From Polynucleobacter antarcticus (GTDB lineage: Bacteria > Pseudomonadota > Gammaproteobacteria > Burkholderiales > Burkholderiaceae), in NCBI RefSeq assembly GCF_013307245.1, contig NZ_CP028941.1, forward strand, positions 1,798,001 to 1,862,000: a stretch of DNA of 64,000 bases. Direction: 5' to 3'. The translations under genes and the position numbers were made by a program. The notes beneath the pieces were generated by a model that saw only the letters and a list, made by a program, of their open reading frames with translations, was not told the DNA's origin and searched no databases. Shown here in pieces: positions 11,179-20,149 of the stretch. How positions within the stretch are numbered: the stretch's first letter is position 1; each line of letters opens with the position of its first letter.

Positions 11179-12963
11179 ATGTCCCAAGAGAGCAAATCGC
11201 CCAAATCCCCTGTCGACTCGATCAACGAGCCTTCTAACTTCCTACGTCAGATCATCGATCACGACCTGGCTAGCGGCGCCTATCAAAATCGAACCAATAA
11301 AGATGGGCAGGCGATTCCATCGATCATTACCCGTTTCCCGCCAGAGCCTAATGGCTATCTCCACATTGGTCACGCTAAAAGTATTTGCTTGAACTTTGGC
11401 TTGGCTGCAGATTACAAAGCCTTGCCTGGTGGCGCCCGTTGCAATATGCGACTGGATGACACCAACCCAGTGAAAGAAGATGTGGAGTACGCAGAGAGTA
11501 TTTTGGATGCAGTGAAATGGCTTGGCTTTAACTGGGATGTTGATGGCGAGGCGCACCTCTATCACGCTAGTGATTACTTTGATCAGCTTTATGAATTTGC
11601 TGAACTACTCATTCAACAAGGTAAAGCCTATGTGGACAGTCAGAGCGCTGATGATATTCACGCTAATCGAGGCAACTTTGGCCAGGCTGGAAAAAACAGT
11701 CCGAATCGCGACCGCACTCCTGCAGAAAATCTCACACTCTTTCGAGAGATGCGCGCTGGCCAATACCCCGATGGCAAACATGTACTGCGCTTAAAGATTG
11801 ATATGGCGCACCCCAATATGGTGATGCGTGATCCGGTGATTTATCGCATTCGTCATACGGATCATCATCGCACGGGTAGCAAGTGGTGTATTTATCCTTT
11901 GTATGATTTCACGCACTGTATTTCAGATGCACTAGAAAATGTGTCTCACTCTATTTGCACGTTGGAGTTTGAAAACAACCGCCCACTATATGACTGGATT
12001 GTGAATGCTTTAGCAGAGCTGGGTGTTTTCAAAAATCCCGTTCCCCATCAATATGAATTCGCTCGCCTAAATTTAACTTACACCCTCACTAGTAAGCGCA
12101 AGCTTTTACAGCTGGTAGAGGAAAAGTGTGTAGATGGTTGGGATGATCCTCGCATGCCAACCATTGTGGGTATCCGTCGCAGAGGCTATACCCCTGAAAG
12201 TATTCGCTTGTTCTGCGAGCGCATTGGCGTTTCTAAAGCCGATAGTTGGATTGATATGAGTACGCTCGATCAAGCCCTACGTGATGACCTAGAAGCAAAA
12301 GCGCCCCGGGCTACAGCTGTTCTTCAGCCTCTCAAACTCGTGATCGAAAACTTCGAAGCCTCTGCCTCTGAGCCTTGCTCTGCACCGCGCCATCCGCAAC
12401 ACCCTGAGTGGGGCAATAGGGAGTTTCATTTCACGCGCGATCTTTGGATCGAAGCAGATGATTTTATGCAAGAGCCCGCCAAAGGCTTTTTTAGACTCTA
12501 CCCGCCAATTGGTGATCAGCTGGGAGGACGCGTACGCTTACGGCATGGCTTTGTAATCGAATGTACTGGCTTTGAAAAAGATGCTAGTGGCAAGGTCACT
12601 CAAGTCAATGCGATGTATTTCCCTGACAGTAAGAGCGGCACTCCAGGATCGAATAACTACAAGGTTAAAGGGAACATTCATTGGATTAGTGCAACAGAGG
12701 CAGTGCCAGCAGAAGTACGACTTTTTGATCACTTATTCAATGACCCACATCCTGATAGTGGTGACAAAAATTTCCTGGATGCGATCAATCCCCAGTCCAA
12801 GCAAACGATTACTGCTTATTTAGAACCTTGCATGAAACAGGTTCCAGCTGAAGCGCGTTTTCAATTTGAGCGTCACGGCTACTTTATTGCTGATCAAACA
12901 GATTCAAAACCTGGCAAGCCCGTCTTTAATCGCACCGTCGGACTTAAGGATTCTTGGAAATAG
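11179..12963 (+). CDS. glnS: Glutaminyl-tRNA synthetase
   Basis: Class I synthetase charging tRNA-Gln, 594 residues from ATG 11179. HIGH is at residues 62-65 within PPEPNGYLHIGHAKS, and the KMSKS-equivalent is LTSKRK at about 303-308. The C-terminal anticodon-binding beta barrels follow, with the family-typical PDSKSGTPGS segment. Longer in-frame starts would run back into tctA and its terminator and are rejected. The last 20 bases overlap the 3' end of the convergent epimerase-like gene. Confidence 0.97.
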   Translation: MSQESKSPKSPVDSINEPSNFLRQIIDHDLASGAYQNRTNKDGQAIPSIITRFPPEPNGYLHIGHAKSICLNFGLAADYKALPGGARCNMRLDDTNPVKEDVEYAESILDAVKWLGFNWDVDGEAHLYHASDYFDQLYEFAELLIQQGKAYVDSQSADDIHANRGNFGQAGKNSPNRDRTPAENLTLFREMRAGQYPDGKHVLRLKIDMAHPNMVMRDPVIYRIRHTDHHRTGSKWCIYPLYDFTHCISDALENVSHSICTLEFENNRPLYDWIVNALAELGVFKNPVPHQYEFARLNLTYTLTSKRKLLQLVEEKCVDGWDDPRMPTIVGIRRRGYTPESIRLFCERIGVSKADSWIDMSTLDQALRDDLEAKAPRATAVLQPLKLVIENFEASASEPCSAPRHPQHPEWGNREFHFTRDLWIEADDFMQEPAKGFFRLYPPIGDQLGGRVRLRHGFVIECTGFEKDASGKVTQVNAMYFPDSKSGTPGSNNYKVKGNIHWISATEAVPAEVRLFDHLFNDPHPDSGDKNFLDAINPQSKQTITAYLEPCMKQVPAEARFQFERHGYFIADQTDSKPGKPVFNRTVGLKDSWK

Positions 12964-13837
12964 TTTTTAAAAATATAGCGACGCTGGGATAACGCAGCGG
13001 GGTTTTTAATTCTGCCAGCCTGGTATTTGTTACGCGTCGTGACTCTCGCATAAAAGACCACAACATCGGAGATACCAATTTTTCTAAATCCCTGGCAGGT
13101 AATCTTGGAGGACGCTCTAAGCCATAGGCATCAGCAACCTCATCAAAATAATCCCCCATCTTGGTTTCCCCACCATCGCAAGTATTAATCACGCGCTGTG
13201 GCTTACCGTGATAAGTAGCAGCGCAAATGAGTCTGGCTAAATCATCACTTTGAATATGGTTGGAGTAGGCATCCTCCGCAGATATTAATGCGGGTGTTCT
13301 AGATTGAATACGCTCAACTGGCAAACGATTTTCTGCATAGATTCCTGGGACCCGCAAAATGGTTAGCGTAACGCCATGGGCAGGAGCCCACATGCGAAGG
13401 GTATTCTCAGCATCGACGCGCCTCTTTGCGCGTTCACTTTGGGGTTTGACTGGGGTGATTTCGCTGACTTTTGCACCCGCGTGATCCCCATAGACACCCG
13501 TGGTGCTGACATAAATCAGGCGCCTGACAGCCTGTGATCCTTGGGCTAAAATCCGGAGGAGATTGCGAGTTCGGCAATCGCGATGACCTGTATTTTGGGG
13601 TGGTGCTAAGTGAATGACTGTTTGGGCTAATCCACTTAAGCGCCACAAGCTATCGGGCTTATCCAGATCCCCCAAAATAGGCGTCGCGCCCACTGCTCTC
13701 AACTCCTGAAAGCGTGCTTTCTGGGAAGTTAAAGCATAGATGTGATGACTCTGGGAAAGCTGTTCGGCAACGCGAACACCGATGTCGCCACAGCCTATGA
13801 TCAGAATTCGGGGTTTACTAAAAGATGACATAGTCAT
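12944..13837 (-). CDS. NAD(P)-binding SDR/epimerase-family protein (YeeZ-like)
   Basis: About 297 residues with an N-terminal Rossmann fold: the dinucleotide-binding GCGDIG (GxGxxG) is at about residues 15-20. The central YVSTTGVYGD segment resembles the S-x-YxxxK region of atypical short-chain dehydrogenases; the tyrosine of TGVYGD is seen, while a following YxxxK lysine is not. Substrate unknown. The start may be ATG 13837 or ATG 13831; the latter has TACGAT 6 nt upstream. The stop lies inside the convergent glnS end. It diverges from the ferredoxin-reductase gene. Confidence 0.8.
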   Translation of the reverse strand: MTMSSFSKPRILIIGCGDIGVRVAEQLSQSHHIYALTSQKARFQELRAVGATPILGDLDKPDSLWRLSGLAQTVIHLAPPQNTGHRDCRTRNLLRILAQGSQAVRRLIYVSTTGVYGDHAGAKVSEITPVKPQSERAKRRVDAENTLRMWAPAHGVTLTILRVPGIYAENRLPVERIQSRTPALISAEDAYSNHIQSDDLARLICAATYHGKPQRVINTCDGGETKMGDYFDEVADAYGLERPPRLPARDLEKLVSPMLWSFMRESRRVTNTRLAELKTPLRYPSVAIFLKTISKNP

Positions 13838-13843
13838 ATCGTA
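13837..13843. promoter_or_regulatory. Overlapping divergent -10-like hexamers (epimerase / ferredoxin reductase)
   Basis: TATCGTA reads TATCGT on the + strand (13837-13842) and TACGAT on the - strand (13843-13838). The minus hexamer is 6 nt from the ATG at 13831. Matches to TATAAT are partial, so this is tentative. Confidence 0.3.
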
Positions 13844-13866
13844 ACGATTTATTGAAAGGAATGAGA

Positions 13867-14913
13867 GTGTCTTACCAAGTCACGCTCAAAGCGAGCGGCA
13901 AACAATTTACGGTAGATCAGGATGAAACTCTCCTAGAGGCAGCGTTGCAACATGGCATCACCTTGCCCTATGGCTGCAAGAATGGCGCATGCGGGTCTTG
14001 CAAAGGGAAAGTGCTAGAAGGTCAAGTAAGCCATGGGCAACATAGTGCTGCGGCGCTCAGCCCCGCAGATGCGTTAGCAGGGGCAAGCTTATTCTGTTGC
14101 GCCTATCCTCAATCCGATCTTCTGATTGAAGCCCGTGAAGTCCAAGGGGCCGGTGATATTGCTATTCGTAAAGTACCTTGCCGTGTCAACTCGATAACAA
14201 AACCCAGTAGTGATGTCGCTATTCTTCAGCTTCAACTTCCAGCCAGTGAACGCTTTCAATTTCTTGCTGGGCAGTATGTGGAGTTGCTTCTCAAAGATGG
14301 CCAGCGCCGTGCTTACTCGATCGCCAATGCACCAGATCAAGCGGGACCCCTAGAGATGCATATTCGTCATTTGCCTGGTGGACTATTTACTGACGTGGTG
14401 TTTGGCGCCAAAGAGCCAGCACTGAAAGAGAGAGATATTTTGCGCTTCGAGGGTCCATTGGGTAGTTTTTTCTTGAGGGAAGATGCTCAAAAACCCATTA
14501 TTTTTGTTGCTGCCGGTACTGGCTTTGCACCGATTAAGTCCATCATTGAGCAAATGCAGTCCAAAAAGATTGAACGTCCGATGCATTTGTACTGGGGTGG
14601 CCGTCGCCCCAGCGATCTGTACCTCGATGCGCTCTGCCAGACATGGGCTAAAAACATTCCTGGGTTGACTTATATCCCCGTTATTTCAGATGGGCTTTCA
14701 GAAGATCAATGGCGTGGACGCACCGGCTTTGTGCACCAAGCAGTCATGGCAGATCACCCAGATTTAGGCAAATATCAGGTGTATGCCTGTGGCGCTCCCG
14801 TTATGGTCAATGCAGCGCGCCAGGACTTTGTATCCCATTGCCATTTGCCTGAGGAAGAATTCTTTGCCGACTCTTTCACTAGCGCAGCGGACCTGGTAGC
14901 AAACTCAGCCTGA
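13867..14913 (+). CDS. Ferredoxin-NAD(P)H reductase-type oxidoreductase (2Fe-2S, FAD, NAD domains; AscD-like)
   Basis: A 348-residue flavoprotein with an N-terminal plant-type [2Fe-2S] domain: Cys37, Cys42, Cys45 and Cys77 fit the C-x4-C-x2-C-x31-C pattern. It is followed by an FAD-binding domain (RAYSIANAP, then PGGLFTDVVF) and an NAD-binding domain (FVAAGTGFAPIKSI). Relatives are often annotated as CDP-6-deoxy-3,4-glucoseen reductase or as reductase partners of oxygenases; nothing here names the partner. The start is GTG 13867 because AAAGGA (13855-13860) lies 6 nt before it; the ATG at 13861 directly abuts that Shine-Dalgarno. Confidence 0.88.
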   Translation: MSYQVTLKASGKQFTVDQDETLLEAALQHGITLPYGCKNGACGSCKGKVLEGQVSHGQHSAAALSPADALAGASLFCCAYPQSDLLIEAREVQGAGDIAIRKVPCRVNSITKPSSDVAILQLQLPASERFQFLAGQYVELLLKDGQRRAYSIANAPDQAGPLEMHIRHLPGGLFTDVVFGAKEPALKERDILRFEGPLGSFFLREDAQKPIIFVAAGTGFAPIKSIIEQMQSKKIERPMHLYWGGRRPSDLYLDALCQTWAKNIPGLTYIPVISDGLSEDQWRGRTGFVHQAVMADHPDLGKYQVYACGAPVMVNAARQDFVSHCHLPEEEFFADSFTSAADLVANSA

Positions 14914-14964
14914 TAATGCGAAACTACAGCTTAGATCATTTAATACATTTTTTACACAAGCACT

Positions 14965-16158
14965 ATGAATAAGCCAGCCCCAACCATAGACAATCATTCA
15001 GTGATGTTCATCACCCCGCGACCAGAGTTAACGATGGTTGAGGGAAATGGTTCATGGCTCACAGACAACAATGGCAAGCGCTATCTAGATTTCTTACAGG
15101 GTTGGGCAGTCAATTGTCTGGGTCATTGCAACCCGGGCATGATTGAAGCCTTAAATACACAGGCAAAAAAACTTATTAATCCAAGTCCTGCGTTTTATAA
15201 CGAGCCCATGATTCGTTTATCGAATTTGCTCACAGAAAATAGTTGCTTCAATAAAGTGTTCTTTGCCAATAGCGGTGCTGAAGCCAATGAAGGTGCGATT
15301 AAGCTAGCCCGTAAATGGGGGCAATCGAATAAAGCAGGTGCCTTTGAAATCATTACCTTTGATCACAGTTTTCACGGTCGCACACTTGCCACAATGAGTG
15401 CCTCGGGTAAGCCTGGCTGGGATACGATGTTCGCTCCTCAAGTACCGGGTTTTCCAAAAGCAGAACTCAACGATATCGCTTCCGTCAAAAAACTCGTCAC
15501 AGATAAAACAGTGGCAGTGATGATTGAGCCGGTTCAAGGTGAAGGTGGTGTGATTCCCAGCACTAAAGAATTTATGCAGAGTCTGCGTCAATTCACTAAA
15601 GAAAATAATATTCTGCTGATTGTCGATGAAGTGCAAGCGGGCTGTGGCCGAACCGGCAAGCTCTTTGCATATCAGCATTACGATATTGAGCCGGACATCA
15701 TGACCTTAGGAAAGGGTATTGGTGGTGGCGTCCCCTTAGCAGCACTGATGGCAACAGATGCAGTAGCCTGCTTTGTTCCTGGCGATCAGGGAGGGACTTA
15801 CAACGGTAACCCTCTCATGACCGCGGTGGGCGCCAGTGTAATTGAACAACTTCTCGCTCCAGGATTTTTAGAATCGGTTCGAACAAAAGGCGAGTTACTC
15901 AGTAAAGAATTACTCTCGATCTCCGCAGAATTTAAGCTTGAAGGTGAGCGTGGTGAAGGTCTATTACGTGCCCTCATGCTGAGTAGTGATATAGGCGCAA
16001 AGCTCGTTGAACTAGCAAGGGATCGTAACCCAGAAGGTCTGTTGATTAATTCACCAAGACCCAATCTTTTACGTTTTATGCCGGCACTCAATGTCAGCGA
16101 AGCTGAAATTCGTCAGATGTGCAATATCCTGCGAGAGCTGCTAAAGCAAGTTAGCTAG
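14965..16158 (+). CDS. argD: Acetylornithine aminotransferase-like class III aminotransferase
   Basis: PLP-dependent aminotransferase (397 residues) of the ArgD/class III group; ArgD converts N-acetylglutamate semialdehyde to N-acetylornithine in arginine synthesis. The PLP lysine is K250 in [14 protein letters not shown]. Other family segments are [40 protein letters not shown] and [12 protein letters not shown]. Length and motifs fit ArgD, although class III aminotransferases with other omega-amino donors look similar. Its stop codon shares a CTAG with the convergent ispH stop. argF and argG lie about 17 kb away, not adjacent. Confidence 0.85.
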   Translation: MNKPAPTIDNHSVMFITPRPELTMVEGNGSWLTDNNGKRYLDFLQGWAVNCLGHCNPGMIEALNTQAKKLINPSPAFYNEPMIRLSNLLTENSCFNKVFFANSGAEANEGAIKLARKWGQSNKAGAFEIITFDHSFHGRTLATMSASGKPGWDTMFAPQVPGFPKAELNDIASVKKLVTDKTVAVMIEPVQGEGGVIPSTKEFMQSLRQFTKENNILLIVDEVQAGCGRTGKLFAYQHYDIEPDIMTLGKGIGGGVPLAALMATDAVACFVPGDQGGTYNGNPLMTAVGASVIEQLLAPGFLESVRTKGELLSKELLSISAEFKLEGERGEGLLRALMLSSDIGAKLVELARDRNPEGLLINSPRPNLLRFMPALNVSEAEIRQMCNILRELLKQVS

Positions 16159-17096
16159 TTAACTAAGCTTTTAGGAAGCGAGAAGGTGACATCTTCCACT
16201 ACACCTTCTAAGCTACGGATGTTGCGCGGACCAAACTCCTGAATTTTTGCAACAATCGCTTGAGCCAAACTTTCAGGGGCAGAGGCGCCTGCAGTCAGAC
16301 CCACTCGCTTCTTACCTACAAACCATTCTGCTTGTAACTGCTCTGGCGCATCGACCATGTAAGCCGGTACACCTAACTTTTCAGCTAATTCACGCAAGCG
16401 ATTGGAGTTAGAGCTTGCCTTACTGCCCACCACAATAACTACCTCAACCTGAGGCGCCATGAATTTCACAGCGTCTTGGCGATTTTGCGTAGCGTAGCAA
16501 ATATCCTGCTTACGAGGCCGAACAATCTGTGGAAACTTGGTAATGAGGGCATCCACAATTTCTTTAGTCTCATCTACAGAGAGGGTAGTTTGCGTCACAA
16601 AAGCCATTTTTTCATTTTCAGCAAAAGGAAGCTTTGCGATATCGGCGACTTTTTCAATCAGATGCAGGCCTGCTTCGATTTGGCCCATCGTACCTTCAAC
16701 TTCTGGATGGCCAGCGTGACCAATCATCAAGATCGTAAAACCATCTTTAGCCATCTTGACTACTTCAAGATGTACTTTGGTTACCAGTGGGCAAGTAGCG
16801 TCGTATACCTGCAGCCCACGCTCCTGTGCCTCCAAGCGAACCGCTTGAGAAACACCGTGGGCACTGAAAACCACAATGCCCCCTGCGGGGACTTCATGCA
16901 ATTCATCTACAAAAACGGCACCCTTCTCACGCAGCTCATTCACGACGTAAGCGTTATGCACAATCTCATGACGAACATAAATCGGTGCGCCAAAACGTGT
17001 CAGCGCCTCATTCACAATATTGATTGCTCGATCTACTCCCGCACAAAAGCCCCGCGGCTGTGCCATCAAAATTTCTGCAGTGTCTTGTTTCGTCAT
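16155..17096 (-). CDS. ispH: 4-hydroxy-3-methylbut-2-enyl diphosphate reductase
   Basis: Last enzyme of the MEP isoprenoid pathway, an iron-sulfur enzyme producing IPP and DMAPP. 313 residues, normal length. The three cluster cysteines are visible: C18 in GFCAG, C102 in DATCPLV, C200 in [10 protein letters not shown]; the SAHGVS and [13 protein letters not shown] motifs with the conserved histidines and glutamate are present. It lies 12 bases after fkpB in the conserved fkpB-ispH unit. Its TAG stop overlaps the TAG stop of the convergent aminotransferase within a palindromic CTAG. Confidence 0.97.
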   Translation of the reverse strand: MTKQDTAEILMAQPRGFCAGVDRAINIVNEALTRFGAPIYVRHEIVHNAYVVNELREKGAVFVDELHEVPAGGIVVFSAHGVSQAVRLEAQERGLQVYDATCPLVTKVHLEVVKMAKDGFTILMIGHAGHPEVEGTMGQIEAGLHLIEKVADIAKLPFAENEKMAFVTQTTLSVDETKEIVDALITKFPQIVRPRKQDICYATQNRQDAVKFMAPQVEVVIVVGSKASSNSNRLRELAEKLGVPAYMVDAPEQLQAEWFVGKKRVGLTAGASAPESLAQAIVAKIQEFGPRNIRSLEGVVEDVTFSLPKSLVN

Positions 17097-17108
17097 CGCT
17101 TTTTTCAG

Positions 17109-17555
17109 TTAAAGAATGGCCACAATTTCAGCTTCAAAGGTAACCGGTCTGCCAGCAAGCGGGTGATTGAAATCAAACCAAGCACCCTCTTCGTTAATCG
17201 ATTGCAATACGCCCGCATATTGCGCGCCACCAGGTGCATTAAATTCAATCACATCACCGGGGTTAAATTCCACATCTTCATCGCGCCCTTCTTTCAGCGC
17301 ACCCAAAGAAACCCACTGAATCAATTCTTCTTTACGCTCACCAAAACTCTCTTCTGATGGCAGCAAGGCACTCCGCTTTTCCCCAACCGATAAACCCATC
17401 AACACATTTTCAAAACAAGGTGCAAATTGTCCAGACCCCATCATCACCGTAGCAGGCCGATCCACAAAAGTATTGATGTAATCCTCCCCGCTAGGCAGGG
17501 TCAAGCGGTAGTTCAAAGTCAAAAAGGAGTTAGGCAAAACCGTCAACTTAGTCAT
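17109..17555 (-). CDS. fkpB: FKBP-type peptidyl-prolyl cis-trans isomerase (SlpA/FkpB type)
   Basis: Prolyl isomerase/chaperone of the SlyD-SlpA branch, 148 residues. It has the split FKBP fold with an inserted flap domain; the segments LTYRLTLPSG-like beginning (here LNYRLTLPSGEDYINTF) and the Gly-rich MGLSVGEKRSALLP are family-like. I start at ATG 17555; a longer frame from 17591 would run through the promoter. TACAAT lies 6 nt before this ATG and no Shine-Dalgarno is seen. The downstream neighbour is ispH, as in many proteobacteria. Confidence 0.92.
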   Translation of the reverse strand: MTKLTVLPNSFLTLNYRLTLPSGEDYINTFVDRPATVMMGSGQFAPCFENVLMGLSVGEKRSALLPSEESFGERKEELIQWVSLGALKEGRDEDVEFNPGDVIEFNAPGGAQYAGVLQSINEEGAWFDFNHPLAGRPVTFEAEIVAIL

Positions 17556-17560
17556 AAGCT

Positions 17561-17567
17561 TATTGTA
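17561..17567. promoter_or_regulatory. Overlapping divergent -10-like hexamers (fkpB / radC)
   Basis: TATTGTA reads TACAAT on the - strand (17567-17562), 6 nt before the fkpB ATG, and TATTGT on the + strand (17561-17566), 19 nt before the proposed radC GTG. The minus-strand match is good, the plus-strand match moderate. Confidence 0.4.
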
Positions 17568-17585
17568 TCTAGACCTGACCAGAGC

Positions 17586-18278
17586 GTGCACGCCCCCATT
17601 ACCGCTTGGCCCCTCATGGAGCAGCCGCGGGAGAAATTACGCGCCCTAGGCGCAGCAGCCCTAACTGACGCTGAATTACTCGCTATTTTTTTACGTGTTG
17701 GCGTGAAAGGCAAAACAGCCGTGGCTTTGGCCAAAGATCTCTTGCACCATTTCGGCAGCCTACCGCGCCTACTGTCCTGCACCCCCGAAGAATTAACCCA
17801 GATACATGGAATGGGGATTTCTAAATGGTCCCAAATTCAGGCTGCTCATGAGCTCGTTAAGCGCAGCCTTGAAGAAAAACTGTCTGAAGATTCCATTCTT
17901 TCCTCCCCCGGCTATGTCCGAGAGTTCCTACAAGCAAAGTATGGACGTCTTCCCCACGAGGTTTTTATCTGCCTATACCTTGACTCCCGCTTACGCCTCA
18001 TCGAGTGTCAGGAGCTCTTTAGAGGCTCTAATAACCGCACTGCCGTTTACCCCCGAGAGATACTCAAGGAAGCCCTCTCGCGGAATGCCAGCGCTCTTAT
18101 AGTGGCCCATAACCACCCAAGCGGTAGTTCAGAGCCGAGCGAAGCGGACCTTGAACTAACCCAATTGCTATACAAAGCCTTACAGTTGGTGGATATTTCC
18201 CTACTGGATCATTGCATTGTGAGTAGCAGCGGTTTTTACTCATTTTCAGATGAAGGTCATATGAAATATGATTTATAA
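17586..18278 (+). CDS. radC: RadC-family JAB1/MPN domain protein
   Basis: About 230 residues with an N-terminal helix-hairpin-helix region (IHGMGISKWSQIQAAHEL) and a C-terminal JAB1/MPN metal-binding domain with the AHNHPSG motif followed by an Asp (EPSEAD). RadC was linked to DNA repair historically, but its biochemical role is unsettled. I chose GTG 17586 because RadC proteins usually begin shortly before the WP-x-ERPREKL segment (here WPLMEQPREKL); ATG 17617 is an alternative that starts inside it. radC followed by rpmB-rpmG matches the enterobacterial order. Confidence 0.88.
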   Translation: MHAPITAWPLMEQPREKLRALGAAALTDAELLAIFLRVGVKGKTAVALAKDLLHHFGSLPRLLSCTPEELTQIHGMGISKWSQIQAAHELVKRSLEEKLSEDSILSSPGYVREFLQAKYGRLPHEVFICLYLDSRLRLIECQELFRGSNNRTAVYPREILKEALSRNASALIVAHNHPSGSSEPSEADLELTQLLYKALQLVDISLLDHCIVSSSGFYSFSDEGHMKYDL

Positions 18279-18384
18279 AATAAGTAATCACTAACTTATT
18301 CATAAATATCCCCTGTTTTTTAAGCTAAATGTGTCTGCCGTCAAAACTAAAGTCACCTAGGGGTAGATCAAAGTGCCCTGGGAC

Positions 18385-18393
18385 TGATACAAT
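18385..18393 (+). promoter_or_regulatory. rpmB-rpmG promoter (extended -10)
   Basis: TGA-TACAAT forms an extended -10 at 18385-18393. It leaves a leader of about 25 nt carrying GGAG before the rpmB ATG, an ordinary leadered arrangement. The rest of the radC-rpmB gap shows no other clear signal apart from an AT-rich inverted repeat just after radC (AATAAGT ... ACTTATT). Confidence 0.5.
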
Positions 18394-18424
18394 CTTCTTT
18401 TTTCGCAATTAATGGAGTTATGTC

Positions 18425-18658
18425 ATGGCAAAAGTTTGCCAAGTCACTGGGAAGAAGCCGATGGTTGGCAACAATGTATCCCATGCAAACAATAAAACGA
18501 AGCGTCGCTTTTTGCCGAATTTGCAAAATCGTCGTTTCTGGGTTGAATCAGAAAACCGCTGGATTAGCTTGCGCTTAACCAATGCCGGTTTGCGCGTGAT
18601 CGACAAGAACGGCATTGATGCCGTGCTGACTGATCTTCGTGCACGTGGCGAAATTTAA
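18425..18658 (+). CDS. rpmB: 50S ribosomal protein L28
   Basis: 77-residue L28, normal length. It begins [20 protein letters not shown] and ends with the [13 protein letters not shown] tail. Basic throughout. A GGAG ribosome binding site lies 9-12 nt before the ATG. It is followed 11 bases later by rpmG, the standard L28-L33 pair. Confidence 0.98.
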   Translation: MAKVCQVTGKKPMVGNNVSHANNKTKRRFLPNLQNRRFWVESENRWISLRLTNAGLRVIDKNGIDAVLTDLRARGEI

Positions 18659-18669
18659 GGAGCACAGAA

Positions 18670-18837
18670 ATGGCTAAAGGCGGCAGAGAAAAAATCAAGT
18701 TAGAGTCATCAGCAGGTACTGGTCACTTTTACACCACAACAAAAAACAAGCGTACTAAGCCTGAAAAGATTGAGATCATGAAGTTCGATCCAACGATTCG
18801 TAAGCACGTTGCTTATAAAGAAACAAAGCTGAAGTAA
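18670..18837 (+). CDS. rpmG: 50S ribosomal protein L33
   Basis: 55-residue L33, found by direct translation. It begins [20 protein letters not shown] and contains [20 protein letters not shown] and a VAYKETKLK end, all typical. The AAGGAG 8-13 nt upstream gives a good ribosome binding site. This copy lacks the CxxC zinc pairs of the zinc-type L33. A strong terminator follows. Confidence 0.97.
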   Translation: MAKGGREKIKLESSAGTGHFYTTTKNKRTKPEKIEIMKFDPTIRKHVAYKETKLK

Positions 18838-18857
18838 TTCACATTATTTTACTCAAC

Positions 18858-18890
18858 AAAAAACCCGCTTCGTTGCGGGTTTTTTGTTTT
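18858..18890. terminator. Bidirectional Rho-independent terminator between rpmG and the desaturase gene
   Basis: AAAAAACCCGC (18858-18868), 6-nt loop, GCGGGTTTTTT (18875-18885). Runs of A on the left and T on the right let it serve both rpmG (+) and the convergent desaturase gene (-). Confidence 0.88.
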
Positions 18891-18923
18891 CTGCAATATC
18901 GAATTGACTCGGGCCGCTGATAT

Positions 18924-20123
18924 CTATCCGTAACGGCGCAATCTCAATGAAAAGTCACGTAAGCTACTCAGACCGCTATCTTCAGCGCGCTGACACCATG
19001 CATGCAATTGCGCTACGAGTTGCTCACCAGTGGCATTAGAACGACTCCAAATGGAATGTAATTCACGGCGCATCTCAATCATCTTGCGCAACTGTGCATT
19101 GCTTGCCATCAACTCTTCTAACTTGGCTTTTTCAAGCTCCGTCAGTTTGGCTTCATCCTTACCCAACCAAGTACGAGCATCTTTCAGATGGGCTGCTAAA
19201 ACCTGCATATGCTGGACTTCATTGTTAAAAAAGCCACGTAAGGTCTTGCTATAGCGCGCCATGATTTCATAACGATTCGCAATGATCGCCTCTAGCGTTC
19301 CCTGGTCAGCCGGACGTAAATCAGTCAGCTGTGGCTTCGGTGAGGTCTTTTTAACGGTCGCTAAACCCACCGCACTCATCATCTGAATATAGAGCCAGCC
19401 AATATCAAACTCGTACCACTTACTAGACAGCTTGGCGCTGGTTGCAAAGGTATGGTGATTGTTATGCAACTCTTCGCCGCCAATCAAAATACCTAAAGGA
19501 AAAATATTGGTAGCGGCATCGTCGCAATCGTAATTGCGATAGCCCCAATAGTGACCAATCCCATTAATGATGCCGGCAGCGGTAATTGGTATCCATAGCA
19601 TCTGGACTGCCCACACCGTTAAGCCAATCGCACCAAACAAAGCCACATCAATGATCAGCATGAGTGCAACGCCCTGCCATGAATACTTGGCATATAGATT
19701 CCGCTCAAGCCAGTCATCTGGAGTGCCGTGACCAAATTTACTCAAAGTCTCTTGATTGCGAGATTCTTCTTTATACAACTCAGCACCACGCGTGAGCACA
19801 GTCGCAATACCTAAAATTTGTGGGCTATGTGGATCATCCACAGTCTCGCACTTAGCGTGATGCTTGCGATGAATAGCTGCCCATTCCTTAGTCACCATAC
19901 CGGTAGTAAGCCAGAGCCAAAAACGGAAAAAGTGCGACATGATGGGATGCAATTCCAAAGCACGGTGCGCCTGACAACGATGGAGAAAAATCGTGACTGC
20001 AGCAATCGTGATGTGCGTTACCACCAAGGTAAAGACTAGGATTTGCCACCAAGCCCAATCTAAATAACCATTGGCAAGCCAGTGAAGAAACAAATCAACA
20101 TTTGAGAGTGAAGCAGTATTCAA
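18924..20123 (-). CDS. Fatty acid desaturase (membrane di-iron, delta-9 type)
   Basis: Inner-membrane desaturase of 399 residues that would insert a double bond in acyl chains and adjust membrane fluidity. The three histidine boxes are HRCQAH (48-53), HRKHH (85-89) and HNNHH (220-224), set among hydrophobic helices. The C-terminal 130 residues are hydrophilic and helical, longer than in the minimal family. The start is a TTG at 20123 (no in-frame ATG nearby), with only AGGGA about 12 nt upstream. It lies 26 bases after rsmB and may be the last gene of purN-rsmB-desaturase. Confidence 0.88.
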   Translation of the reverse strand: MNTASLSNVDLFLHWLANGYLDWAWWQILVFTLVVTHITIAAVTIFLHRCQAHRALELHPIMSHFFRFWLWLTTGMVTKEWAAIHRKHHAKCETVDDPHSPQILGIATVLTRGAELYKEESRNQETLSKFGHGTPDDWLERNLYAKYSWQGVALMLIIDVALFGAIGLTVWAVQMLWIPITAAGIINGIGHYWGYRNYDCDDAATNIFPLGILIGGEELHNNHHTFATSAKLSSKWYEFDIGWLYIQMMSAVGLATVKKTSPKPQLTDLRPADQGTLEAIIANRYEIMARYSKTLRGFFNNEVQHMQVLAAHLKDARTWLGKDEAKLTELEKAKLEELMASNAQLRKMIEMRRELHSIWSRSNATGEQLVAQLHAWCQRAEDSGLSSLRDFSLRLRRYG

Positions 20124-20149
20124 AAGGGTATCCCTAAAGAGGTAAACCT

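Noticed and set aside
16476-17357. Long open frame (about 290 codons) on the + strand antisense to ispH and fkpB
   Set aside because: It lies opposite two well-supported genes and its translation is Cys/His/Phe-rich with no family resemblance.
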